Shown: in pieces, positions 8,341 through 16,530 of the stretch
Layout: every line of letters begins with the position of its first letter
How positions within the stretch are numbered: position 1 is the stretch's first letter
Assembly (NCBI GenBank): GCA_028825445.1
Contig: JAPKAD010000006.1
Span: 1-39,876, forward strand
DNA: 39,876 bases
Source: Octadecabacter sp.
Lineage (GTDB): Bacteria > Pseudomonadota > Alphaproteobacteria > Rhodobacterales > Rhodobacteraceae
Reading direction: 5' to 3'
Notes under the pieces: model-generated
What the model saw: the letters and a program-made list of their open reading frames with translations, nothing else
Database searches by the model: none
Told to the model about the DNA's origin: nothing
Made by a program: the position numbers and the translations under genes

Positions 8341-9926
8341 AAGCTACTATGCCCCTACTTCGCATCAGCGATATGTCATTAACCATCGGGGCTACTAAAA
8401 TCCTGCAAGACATAAACCTACAATTACAACACGGTGAGATCCTTGCAATCACCGGCGAAAGTGGCTCAGGAAAATCTATGGCAGCCCTATCAATTATGGG
8501 CTTGCTGCCGCGAGGGGCGCTAACCACTGGACAAATCATGCTCGATGGAACGGAGATCCTTACGACCTCAGAAACCAATCTTTGCAAGTTACGCGGCGAC
8601 ACTATGAGCATGGTATTTCAAGAACCGATGACCGCACTTAATCCCGTCCAAAACATTGGCAATCAAGTGGCTGAAACCATTCTTATTCATGAGCATACAA
8701 GCAAAAAAAAGGCGCACAAACGCGCGACAGACATGTTGCGGCGCGTCGGCCTCGACGTAGCACCCACACGGTTTCCACACGAACTATCTGGCGGTCAGCG
8801 CCAGCGTGTTGTCATAGCTATGGCCATTGTAAAGCACCCTAAACTTCTAATCGCGGATGAACCAACAACAGCACTAGATGTCACAACACAAGCTAACATC
8901 CTGATACTTCTCAAGGACCTTGTGCGCGAATTTGACATGGGTCTTTTGATCATTACCCACGACTTGGCCGTTGTGGCAGACTTGGCCGACCACATCGTCG
9001 TTATGCAAAAAGGTCGAGTCGTAGAATCTGCTTCTACACCCAAACTTTTGGCGAACATGCTTCACCCGTACACCCGTGCTTTGTTTGATGCGTCGCGTCA
9101 TCAAGTTGACCTACCCGTGTATAAGGGTGGTTTACAGCTTGTTTACGCAAGTCAAATAGTGCGTAACTACCCCTCACCACGCAAAACAATTTTTGGTCCA
9201 CGCCCAAAATTCTGCGCGCTCGATAATATCAGCTTCACAATTGATCACGGCGAAAGGGTCGGCTTGGTAGGGGAAAGCGGATGTGGAAAATCTACTTTAA
9301 CTCGCGTACTTCTAGGGCTCGAGGATGTGCAGGGTGGCACCATCACGCTGGACGGTGAACCCGTTTTTACAGGTAAGAAACCTAACTTAACAGTGCGACG
9401 AAAAATGCAAGTTGTATTTCAAGACCCCTACAGTTCGTTCAACCCGCGTCACCGTGTTTCACGTTTGATATCAGAGCCTTGGAATTTGCTTGACCACCAA
9501 CCAGACGATCCTGATACCCGCATAGCCACCGCGTTAGAAAATGTAGGTTTGTCAGCACTTGATGCATTCAGGTACATCCACGAATTTTCCGGTGGCCAAC
9601 GCCAACGCATCGCAATTGCACGCGCACTGATTGTTGAACCTGACCTAATCATTTTTGACGAAGCAGTCTCAGCATTGGATGTATCAGTTCGTGCACAAAT
9701 AATCGATTTAATTGTAAACTTATCCCAAAAACGACCACTGGCATATCTTTTTATAAGTCACGACTTAACAGTTGTACGAAACGTAACAGACCGCGTTTTA
9801 GTGATGAAATCAGGTAGAATCGTCGAACATGGACCAACTGAAGACGTCTTTAACACTCCCAAACACCCCTACACCCGAACCCTATTGGCCGCTGCCCCGA
9901 CGCTGCCCAATTCTCAGGAGGCCTGA
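8337..9926 (+). CDS. Fused double ATP-binding subunit of peptide-type ABC importer (DppD-DppF)
   Basis: This 529-residue protein carries two complete ATPase domains in one chain. Domain 1 has Walker A GESGSGKS (40-47), signature LSGGQRQR (from 150) and Walker B LLIADEP (from 170). Domain 2 has Walker A GESGCGKS (312-319), signature FSGGQRQR (from 418) and Walker B LIIFDEA (from 437). Each is followed by the oligopeptide-transporter C-terminal HPYTRALF / HPYTRTLL segment. It powers uptake through the two permeases. DppD and DppF are usually separate proteins, though fusions of this kind are common in alphaproteobacteria. The start overlaps the DppC-like stop; an AGGAGG at its 3' end serves the next gene. 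Confidence 0.95.
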   Translation: MKATMPLLRISDMSLTIGATKILQDINLQLQHGEILAITGESGSGKSMAALSIMGLLPRGALTTGQIMLDGTEILTTSETNLCKLRGDTMSMVFQEPMTALNPVQNIGNQVAETILIHEHTSKKKAHKRATDMLRRVGLDVAPTRFPHELSGGQRQRVVIAMAIVKHPKLLIADEPTTALDVTTQANILILLKDLVREFDMGLLIITHDLAVVADLADHIVVMQKGRVVESASTPKLLANMLHPYTRALFDASRHQVDLPVYKGGLQLVYASQIVRNYPSPRKTIFGPRPKFCALDNISFTIDHGERVGLVGESGCGKSTLTRVLLGLEDVQGGTITLDGEPVFTGKKPNLTVRRKMQVVFQDPYSSFNPRHRVSRLISEPWNLLDHQPDDPDTRIATALENVGLSALDAFRYIHEFSGGQRQRIAIARALIVEPDLIIFDEAVSALDVSVRAQIIDLIVNLSQKRPLAYLFISHDLTVVRNVTDRVLVMKSGRIVEHGPTEDVFNTPKHPYTRTLLAAAPTLPNSQEA

Positions 9927-9927
9927 C

Positions 9928-11370
9928 TTGCCGCTAACACCGTTTAATATCCCCACAGCACATCATTTAATCGGTGGCACATGGACGCCAGCCAACGCAA
10001 CAATCCCTGTATCAGATCCATCGACAGGCTCCCCACTAACTACTATCGGTCGCGGGACACAAGCTGATATCGACGCCGCTGTCACCGCCGCAAAAAATGC
10101 GCTGGACGGCGCATGGGGTGCAATGACCGCCCTTGATCGCGGCCGCATACTAACCCGTATAGGGAAAGCAGTTTTAACCCATGTGGACGCACTTTCCGAA
10201 CTGGAATCTAGGGATGTGGGCAAACCGCTAACGCAGGCCCACGCCGATGCTGTTGCACTCGCACGTTACTTTGAGTTTTATGGTGGCGCAGCGGACAAAA
10301 TCACAGGAGAGACAATCCCTTATCAGGCTGGTTACACTGTATATACTCTGCGCGAACCGCATGGTGTAACAGGCCATATCATCCCGTGGAATTATCCGAT
10401 GCAAATCATTGGACGATCCGTAGGGGCAGCCCTTGCTATGGGTAACGCATGCGTTTTAAAACCAGCCGAAGACGCCTGCCTTACGGCAATGGCCTTCGGC
10501 CAAATCGCGATTGACGCGGGCCTTCCAGCGGGGGCTTTGAACATTGTCACGGGGCTTGGGGCAGAGGCTGGCGTGGCTTTATCTTCACACCACGAAATCG
10601 CACATATGTCGTTCACCGGATCGGTCAGTACCGGTGAAGTGATCCAAGCAGCAGCAGCAAAAAACGTCATCCCCGTCACGCTAGAACTTGGCGGAAAATC
10701 CCCACAACTAGTTTTTGATGACGCCGATCTCGACCAGGCGCTGCCGTTCTTAGTTAACGCAGGTATCCAGAACGCGGGCCAAACCTGTTCGGCGTCCAGC
10801 CGCATTCTTGTCCAGCGCGGTGTCTACAAAAAGGTTTGTGACCGCATGTCCGAAGCCTACCGCGCCCTAAAGGTCGGCCCCGCAACAGACGATTTAAACG
10901 TCGGACCTCTCATTTCCGCTGGCCAAAAAGCCATAGTGATGAGCTTTCTTGCCAAAGGGGCAGATCTCACAATTGCTGCCCAAGGCCAAATTTTAACTGA
11001 TGCAGCAGGGCATTATGTCCCCCCGACATTGTTTTCGGACGTGCCACCAGATCATCCACTCGCCCAAGATGAGATTTTCGGGCCTGTGCAAGTGTTGATT
11101 CCCTTTAAGGACGAGGCCGAAGCATTGCGCATCGCTAATTCTACTAAATTTGGCCTGGTGGCTTCAGTATGGACCATGGATGGTGGACGCCAAATGCGAC
11201 TGGCAAAAGCATTAAAGTCAGGCCAGGTATTCATTAACAACTATGGCGCAGGTGGCGGCGTTGAGTTGCCGTTTGGAGGCGTTGGAAAATCTGGCCACGG
11301 GCGGGAAAAAGGCTTCGAGGCACTTTACGGATTTTCGACGCTTAAAACTGTTGCGGCATGGCATGGTTAG
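9928..11370 (+). CDS. NAD(P)-dependent aldehyde dehydrogenase
   Basis: This 480-residue member of the aldehyde dehydrogenase superfamily oxidises an aldehyde to the acid. Key residues are visible: Asn155 in PWNYP, Lys178 in LKPAE, the NAD-binding loop SFTGSVSTGE, general base Glu253 in LELGGK and nucleophile Cys287 in NAGQTCSAS. The frame runs upstream to 9829, but the TTG at 9928 is the likely start. AGGAGG ends seven bases before it and the ATPase stop immediately precedes it. It resembles the broad betaine-aldehyde/aminoaldehyde dehydrogenase group. Its operon position suggests that an aldehyde, perhaps an amino-aldehyde, arises from the imported amide; this is inference. Confidence 0.93.
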   Translation: MPLTPFNIPTAHHLIGGTWTPANATIPVSDPSTGSPLTTIGRGTQADIDAAVTAAKNALDGAWGAMTALDRGRILTRIGKAVLTHVDALSELESRDVGKPLTQAHADAVALARYFEFYGGAADKITGETIPYQAGYTVYTLREPHGVTGHIIPWNYPMQIIGRSVGAALAMGNACVLKPAEDACLTAMAFGQIAIDAGLPAGALNIVTGLGAEAGVALSSHHEIAHMSFTGSVSTGEVIQAAAAKNVIPVTLELGGKSPQLVFDDADLDQALPFLVNAGIQNAGQTCSASSRILVQRGVYKKVCDRMSEAYRALKVGPATDDLNVGPLISAGQKAIVMSFLAKGADLTIAAQGQILTDAAGHYVPPTLFSDVPPDHPLAQDEIFGPVQVLIPFKDEAEALRIANSTKFGLVASVWTMDGGRQMRLAKALKSGQVFINNYGAGGGVELPFGGVGKSGHGREKGFEALYGFSTLKTVAAWHG

Positions 11371-11379
11371 GAAAATTCA

Positions 11380-12384
11380 ATGATTTACAAGACTGGTTCT
11401 CGAAATTTAATCACGGATATAAGGGGCCTTCGGGTTGGCAATGCGCAAGACACCGCACTGAAGTCTGGCAGTACAGTTCTGCTAGGTAATGAGCCCTTCA
11501 CCGCCTCAGTCCACGTGATGGGTGGTGGACCCGGCACGCGGGAAACAGACCTTTTGGCCCCCGATAAGACTGTACAAAAGGTCGATGCTTTGGTCCTGTC
11601 GGGCGGGTCCGCATTTGGCCTTGATGCTTGCGGCGGCGTTGCAGATGAATTGCGCAAAATGGGTCGTGGACTCGCAATAGGCAACGTTACTGTCCCAATT
11701 GTTCCAGGCGCCATTCTGTTTGATTTGCTCAATGGCGGTGACAAATCATGGGACGTGAACCCCTACCCAGCTTTGGGCCGCGCAGCATTGAACGACGCAG
11801 CAGAAAACTTTGCCCTTGGCAGCGTTGGTGCGGGAACGGGTGCGATGGCCGCCAGACACAAAGGCGGACTTGGATCAGCGTCTGTAGTGTTACCAGATGG
11901 CACGACTGTCGCCGCACTTGTTGTAGTTAACGCCTTGGGTAGTGTCACAACCCACGGAGATCGTCATTTTTGGGCCGCACCTTTTGAAATGGACAGCGAA
12001 TTTGGCGGGCTTGGGCCAGATCCCACGGCCAGATACACAGCACCAGACCCCAGCCACAAAGAACGTGCAATGGGATCACATGCGTCTATCGGTGCAAACA
12101 CCACAATCGCCATAATCGCGACAGATGCAACATTGGCCAAAACGCAGTGTCACCGCCTTGCGGTGAATGCCCACGACGGCATGGCACGCGCGATTGTGCC
12201 GTCCCACACGCCCCTAGACGGCGATTTGGTATTTGGCTTGTCAACAGGAACTGGCGCACCCGTGGATCATGCAGCCTATGCGCCTATTGGGGCAGCTGCT
12301 GCAACATGCTTAAGCCGCGCAATCGCACGTGCAATTTACGAAGCAACACCAGCGCAAGATGATCTTATTTCAACATATCGCTAA
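11380..12384 (+). CDS. P1 family N-terminal-nucleophile amidase / aminopeptidase (NylC-DmpA type)
   Basis: This 334-residue protein belongs to peptidase family P1, related to nylon-oligomer endohydrolase NylC and the DmpA/BapA aminopeptidases. These precursors cut themselves into two chains, exposing a catalytic Thr or Ser. Visible features are the opening ITDIRGLRVGNAQD, the LSGGSAFGLDA block (73-83) and Asn240-Thr241 in IGANTTIAIIATDA, matching the NylC-type Asn/Thr cleavage site. No signal peptide is seen, so it should act in the cytoplasm on imported material. It lies nine bases after the aldehyde dehydrogenase and ends the operon. Whether the substrate is a beta-amino-acid peptide, an aminoalkanoate oligomer or an ordinary peptide is unknown. 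Confidence 0.9.
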   Translation: MIYKTGSRNLITDIRGLRVGNAQDTALKSGSTVLLGNEPFTASVHVMGGGPGTRETDLLAPDKTVQKVDALVLSGGSAFGLDACGGVADELRKMGRGLAIGNVTVPIVPGAILFDLLNGGDKSWDVNPYPALGRAALNDAAENFALGSVGAGTGAMAARHKGGLGSASVVLPDGTTVAALVVVNALGSVTTHGDRHFWAAPFEMDSEFGGLGPDPTARYTAPDPSHKERAMGSHASIGANTTIAIIATDATLAKTQCHRLAVNAHDGMARAIVPSHTPLDGDLVFGLSTGTGAPVDHAAYAPIGAAAATCLSRAIARAIYEATPAQDDLISTYR

Positions 12385-13418
12385 CCAACATCCGCAGGCG
12401 CAATCGCTGTAGCCTTGAGGATCGCAAAAATCTTATCACCAATAATCAGTCCCATCGCGTCGCACGACCGTTTTGTGACCCGCGCCAACAAACGTGCATT
12501 GCCCGCATTCAATGCCACCGCCACGCCAAAATCAGTGCCACGTTCTAAGGCGGTAATAGTCACAGGAAGCACATTCAAGGCGCTGACATTAATGGGCGCG
12601 GTGCGTGCAAGGATAACATCCTGTGCAGGCACCCTTAGGCGCACGCTGCTGCCTGCACGCCCTACCGTGCCCGGCACCCAAAGCGCACCAGCGCCTGTTT
12701 CAATCTTAGTCAAACCATCATTTGAGTGCCCAACAACATGACCCGTTAGAACAGCACCCGCATCACGCACTCCCAAGAAGGGTACCGCCACAGGGTTGGC
12801 CAACACATCCTCAACAGTACCAGACAAAACCACCTGACCGTGGTTCAAAACAACAATTCTGCTGGCTAGTCGCGCAACTTCACCCATGTCATGACTGACA
12901 TAAAGAATCGGGATTGATGTTTGGTCGCGCAATGCTTCAAGGTATGGTAAAACTTCTGCCTTTCTTGGCGCATCAAGACCTGACAATGGTTCATCAAGCA
13001 GCAGGACCTTTGGCGCCGACATTAGAGCACGCCCAAGGGCGACACGCTGTTTTTCACCCCCCGAGATAGAAGTGGGATACCGCCCCAGTAACGCGCCCAA
13101 CCCCAACACTGCGATAACTGCGTCTTCGCCATAGGTGCCTCCGTAGCGCAAGTTTTTTAGCACTGACATATGCGGAAAAAGACGTGTATCTTGAAATACA
13201 TAGCCGATATCTCGCTTGTGGGGCGGCAGCTTAGATATATCTCGCCGCTCAAACGACACCTCGGCACGATCACAAGCCAGCAAGCCGGCAATAGCTCGGA
13301 TCACACTAGTCTTCCCAGAACCAGAGGGACCAAAGATAGCCGTGACACCAGCGGGTGCATTAAACGTCACGTTCAGCGCAAAACTGTCAAATTTTTTAAC
13401 AATTGACACGCGTAGCAT
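12381..13418 (-). CDS. modC: Molybdate ABC transporter ATP-binding protein ModC
   Basis: This 345-residue ATPase energises molybdate uptake. Walker A GPSGSGKT (30-37), signature ISGGEKQRVALGRAL, Walker B VLLLDEPLSGLD and a C-terminal molybdate-binding (MOP/TOBE-like) domain after about residue 270 identify it as ModC rather than another importer ATPase. Its ATG overlaps the modB stop by one base. Its stop shares bases with the stop of the convergent P1 amidase gene: plus-strand CTAA at 12381-12384 ends both. No separate regulator gene modE is present in the window. Confidence 0.95.
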   Translation of the reverse strand: MLRVSIVKKFDSFALNVTFNAPAGVTAIFGPSGSGKTSVIRAIAGLLACDRAEVSFERRDISKLPPHKRDIGYVFQDTRLFPHMSVLKNLRYGGTYGEDAVIAVLGLGALLGRYPTSISGGEKQRVALGRALMSAPKVLLLDEPLSGLDAPRKAEVLPYLEALRDQTSIPILYVSHDMGEVARLASRIVVLNHGQVVLSGTVEDVLANPVAVPFLGVRDAGAVLTGHVVGHSNDGLTKIETGAGALWVPGTVGRAGSSVRLRVPAQDVILARTAPINVSALNVLPVTITALERGTDFGVAVALNAGNARLLARVTKRSCDAMGLIIGDKIFAILKATAIAPADVG

Positions 13419-14113
13419 TATGTAGCCCTCCGCTTACTAACCCGCTGCGCAAGGAACTCAGACACTGTTAAAGCTATGGTGGCAATGGCGATTGACACGA
13501 TGGCCAACCTAAGTGCGAGCGGTTCCCCCCCTGGCACTTCGAGTAATATGTCGATGGACAAAGCGAGTGTTTGCGTCTGCCCTGGGATGTTGGACACAAA
13601 CGTCACAGTAGCGCCAAATTCGCCCATACCTTTGGCGAACCCCAACACCGCCCCAGCCAAAATTCCAGGCCAAGCCAAGGGCAAGGTAATCGTGCGTAAA
13701 ACGCGCATCCGCGATGCGCCCAACGTACCTGCCGCTTCTTCCAATCCTTGGTCAATCGCCTCAAGCGATAGGCGGATAGCGCGTACCATCAACGGAAACC
13801 CCATGACAGCGGCAGCAAGCGCGGCCCCAGTCCAGCGGAATGCGAATATAATACCAAACAAATCTTCAAAAAATTCGCCTAAAGGCCCTGTACGACCAAA
13901 ACCGAGTAGCAGCAGATAGCCCGTTACAACAGGTGGCATAACCAGCGGAAGATGTACCAAAACGTTTAAGGCTTGGCGACCAAAGAACGATCCACGTGCC
14001 AAGGCATAGGCAGCCCCAAACCCGAAAGGCAGGCTGAAAAGTGTAGCCCAAAACGCAACCTTGAGGGACAGCCAAAGGGCGGTCCATTCAGCAGGCCCAA
14101 GCCAGTCAGTCAT
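13418..14113 (-). CDS. modB: Molybdate ABC transporter permease ModB
   Basis: This 231-residue inner-membrane permease starts MTDWLGPAEWTALWLSLKVA and has about five membrane segments. It carries the EAA loop EEAAGTLGASRMRVLRTITLP and the FAKGMGEFGATV block typical of ModB. The frame extends ten codons upstream, but ATG 14113 overlaps the modA stop as ATGA, indicating coupled translation. It forms the channel with ModC and receives molybdate from ModA. Confidence 0.95.
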   Translation of the reverse strand: MTDWLGPAEWTALWLSLKVAFWATLFSLPFGFGAAYALARGSFFGRQALNVLVHLPLVMPPVVTGYLLLLGFGRTGPLGEFFEDLFGIIFAFRWTGAALAAAVMGFPLMVRAIRLSLEAIDQGLEEAAGTLGASRMRVLRTITLPLAWPGILAGAVLGFAKGMGEFGATVTFVSNIPGQTQTLALSIDILLEVPGGEPLALRLAIVSIAIATIALTVSEFLAQRVSKRRAT

Positions 14114-14889
14114 TGTGCAACGCTCAAATTGACAAACCCCCAATTCACAAGCGTCTCTTGCGCTACGACTGATTGAAGGTATGCCATAAAATCTGCACCT
14201 TTCAGTGTCACATTTGCACCAGAATAGATGATGTCTGGGTGGGTGTCAGGTGCAAAGACGTAGACTTGTGTTAAGATTGGCAGCGCCACAAGATCACTGG
14301 CGTAGCCAATACCCAAAGGCGCCTCTCCACGTTCAACAAACCACAAAGCGGCGCGCACGTTGGCAGCTTGAACTACTCGAAGCGCAATATCATCCCATAT
14401 GCCCAAGGATAACAACGCCGCCTTACCATAGCGCCCAGCTGGCACTGCATCTACCAGCGCCATCGCAAGCACACCGTCCCCCAACGCAGCTTCAATATCT
14501 TGAGAATCGCCAATTGGTGCATGTTCGCGCCCAACCAGCACCAACTGGTTGCCCACAAACGCGGTCATTTGTGCAACCGCGCCTTGTGTAACTAACCAAT
14601 CAGACCAGTCCTGATCGGCCAGTAACACTACATCAGCAGGAGCTGCATCTGCGACCTGACGTGCAATCTTAGAAGACGCTGCAAAAACCAAAATCACCTT
14701 TTTTCCAGTTTCAATGGTATATTGCTGCGCCACATCACTAAGGGCATCACGTAGGCTAGACGCTGCAAACACAGTGATCGAGAGAGGATTTATTTCAGCC
14801 TGCGCTACACTTGGGTACGCCATAAATGAGAAAAAAGTAAGAAGTAAATAGTGACACAAAAAACCTGTCAATCTTTGCAAAAAGCTCAT
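14110..14889 (-). CDS. modA: Molybdate-binding periplasmic protein ModA
   Basis: This 259-residue periplasmic protein captures molybdate for ModBC. A signal peptide (MSFLQRLTGFLCHYLLLTFF..., ending near SVAQA) precedes the family opening LSITVFAASSLRDALSDVAQ. Further ModA features are FAASSKIARQVADAAPADVV and the C-terminal YSGANVTLKGADFMAYLQS. The frame is open to 15024, but that would overlap the divergent Nudix gene, and the ATG at 14889 gives a normal signal peptide. An ATG at 14910 is an alternative. First gene of modABC; the promoter should lie in the AT-rich 14890-14962 gap. Confidence 0.93.
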   Translation of the reverse strand: MSFLQRLTGFLCHYLLLTFFSFMAYPSVAQAEINPLSITVFAASSLRDALSDVAQQYTIETGKKVILVFAASSKIARQVADAAPADVVLLADQDWSDWLVTQGAVAQMTAFVGNQLVLVGREHAPIGDSQDIEAALGDGVLAMALVDAVPAGRYGKAALLSLGIWDDIALRVVQAANVRAALWFVERGEAPLGIGYASDLVALPILTQVYVFAPDTHPDIIYSGANVTLKGADFMAYLQSVVAQETLVNWGFVNLSVAQ

Positions 14890-14962
14890 AGTATCGGCAT
14901 ATATATTCATACAATAATAGTGCGCACCAACGCGCGCGTTTGCAACAGGCGGAATAGCAAAC

Positions 14963-15424
14963 ATGAACAGTTTGCAGCAACAAGGAATTGCACTGGGTAA
15001 TGCTGGAAAAACAAATCTACGCACGCAATTTGCGGCCTTATGCTATCGCATTAAAAACGAAAAAGTGCAATTTTGCCTTGTAACCTCGCGCCGCTCAGGT
15101 AGGTGGATTGTCCCAAAAGGATGGCCGATGAACGGTCAAACCCCAATGGATGCAGCAGCTACAGAAGCGTTTGAGGAAGCCGGCCTTCGTGGGGAAATTG
15201 GACTCAGGCCTATTGGTGTATTCAGCTATTACAAAGTTCACTTTAAAAATGATTTACCCTGCATTGCAGTAGTTTATCCGTTAAAAGTCATTAAAACGCT
15301 GCGAACGTGGCCAGAACAAAAAGAACGGGATCGCAGATGGCTGTCGCGCAAAAAAGCCGCAGCCCTAGTAGATAATGTCGAACTCAGCCAGATTATCTTG
15401 CAGTTTAAGCCCGACACTGCGTAA
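14963..15424 (+). CDS. Nudix hydrolase
   Basis: This 153-residue protein carries a Nudix box (GWPMNGQTPMDAAATEAFEEAGL), which coordinates magnesium to cleave nucleoside-diphosphate-linked compounds. The core EAFEEAGL is intact, but the usual Glu after G-x5 is Gln and the Arg of the REUxEE motif is Thr. The KGWPM opening resembles the diphosphoinositol-polyphosphate/diadenosine-polyphosphate hydrolase branch. The substrate cannot be deduced. It is divergent from modA with a 73-base gap, and no functional link to molybdate transport is implied. Confidence 0.88.
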   Translation: MNSLQQQGIALGNAGKTNLRTQFAALCYRIKNEKVQFCLVTSRRSGRWIVPKGWPMNGQTPMDAAATEAFEEAGLRGEIGLRPIGVFSYYKVHFKNDLPCIAVVYPLKVIKTLRTWPEQKERDRRWLSRKKAAALVDNVELSQIILQFKPDTA

Positions 15425-15516
15425 GTTATGAAAGCTTGTCGTCGCGCATGGCTCGCTCTACTTACAAATATCCATATGTATTAAATTCTGACTAATCCCT
15501 TCAACGCGAGGACACA

Positions 15517-15933
15517 TTGATTCGCTACACTCTCAGCTGTGACAAAGACCACCAGTTCGAAAGCTGGTTCCAATCTTCAAACGCCTTTGATGCATTGGCA
15601 TTGGGGGGCCACTTGGCTTGTGCAATCTGCGGATCGGCAGCTGTTACACGGGCGATGATGTCGCCGTCGGTTCCCACCAAGAGCAATGCGGTTGACCTAA
15701 AAATGCCAACTTCAGAAAGTGAAAAAGCGCTAACAAGAATGCGTACTGACGTTGAAAATAATAGTGACTACGTTGGTCCCAGCTTCGCCGACGAAGCCCG
15801 CAAAATGCACGACGGCGACGCGCCGGAACGTGCGATTTGGGGCGAGGCAAATTTCAGGGACGCAAAAAAATTGATCGAAGACGGAATACCAGTCGCACCT
15901 TTGCCGTTCATGCCCAAACGCAAGACGAATTAG
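15517..15933 (+). CDS. DUF1178 family protein
   Basis: This 138-residue protein matches the DUF1178 family of alphaproteobacteria. The N-terminus MIRYTLSCDKDHQFESWFQS and a CAIC pair (Cys35, Cys38) together with Cys8 suggest a small zinc-ribbon fold. The C-terminus keeps the family block ERAIWGEANFRDAKKLIEDGIPVAPLPF. Translation starts at TTG with a GCGAGGA ribosome binding site. Function is unknown. It converges with apt, 24 bases away. Confidence 0.9.
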   Translation: MIRYTLSCDKDHQFESWFQSSNAFDALALGGHLACAICGSAAVTRAMMSPSVPTKSNAVDLKMPTSESEKALTRMRTDVENNSDYVGPSFADEARKMHDGDAPERAIWGEANFRDAKKLIEDGIPVAPLPFMPKRKTN

Positions 15934-15946
15934 GTTTTTTTACCTA
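15931..15946. terminator. Small hairpin between convergent DUF1178 and apt genes
   Basis: A five-base stem TAGGT/ACCTA with a six-T loop lies in the 24-base gap between two converging genes. Flanking T- and A-rich bases would allow weak bidirectional termination. The stem is short, so confidence is low. Confidence 0.3.
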
Positions 15947-15957
15947 GGTCATTTTAT

Positions 15958-16518
15958 TTAAGCCCCGTCAAATGCACATAAAGCGTGAACTTCCATGCCG
16001 AGGTTTTCGAGTTTTGCACGCCCACCCAGTTTGGGCAGGTCAATAACAAAGGCGCAGCCCACAACATTTCCACCAAGTTTTTCAAGAAGCTTGATCCCAG
16101 CCTCAGCCGTTCCCCCCGTGGCCAGCAAATCGTCAACCATAAGCACCTTTGTTCCGGCCTCAATCGCATTGTCATGGATCTCCATAACAGCCTCGCCATA
16201 TTCCAGGGTGTAGGCCTGTTCAATTGTTGCCCCAGGCAATTTACCCTTTTTGCGGATTGGCACGAAGCCCTTGCCCAGCTGGTGCGCAATCGCCCCACCA
16301 AGAATAAATCCGCGGGCTTCAAGCCCGACCACAATGTCAATGTCTTTACCTGCGTACGGATGTAACAATTGATCGATCGCTATACGAAGACCGCGTGGGT
16401 CGGCAAACAAGGTCGTCACATCACGGAACATGATCCCTTCTTGAGGGAAATCAGGGATGGTGCGGATATAATCACGAACATTTTTAGTAGGGGTTTCCAT
16501 ATTAGTAGGGGTTTCCAT
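15958..16518 (-). CDS. apt: Adenine phosphoribosyltransferase
   Basis: This 186-residue cytosolic enzyme makes AMP from adenine and PRPP (purine salvage). It shows the family start [27 protein letters not shown] (65-71) and the PRPP-binding loop [12 protein letters not shown] (125-136). Oddly, the first twelve residues read [12 protein letters not shown]. An exact 18-base tandem duplication (16484-16501 and 16502-16519) has copied the start codon and the next codons, adding six residues. AAGGAG lies at normal distance only from the outer ATG, so the extended form is probably made. Confidence 0.95.
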   Translation of the reverse strand: METPTNMETPTKNVRDYIRTIPDFPQEGIMFRDVTTLFADPRGLRIAIDQLLHPYAGKDIDIVVGLEARGFILGGAIAHQLGKGFVPIRKKGKLPGATIEQAYTLEYGEAVMEIHDNAIEAGTKVLMVDDLLATGGTAEAGIKLLEKLGGNVVGCAFVIDLPKLGGRAKLENLGMEVHALCAFDGA

Positions 16519-16519
16519 A
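16484..16519. repeat. 18-bp perfect tandem duplication spanning the apt start codon
   Basis: Two identical 18-base units abut at 16484-16501 and 16502-16519. Each contains a complete minus-strand ATG plus the codons for ETPT, and the unit length is a multiple of three, so the frame is kept. This is seen directly in the sequence and looks like a recent replication-slippage event. Confidence 0.95.
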
Positions 16520-16530
16520 ATGGCTCCTTT

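Noticed and set aside
14890..15024. Longer ModA N-terminus starting inside the Nudix gene
   Set aside because: It would bury the signal peptide and overlap a divergent gene; ATG 14889 fits a secreted protein.
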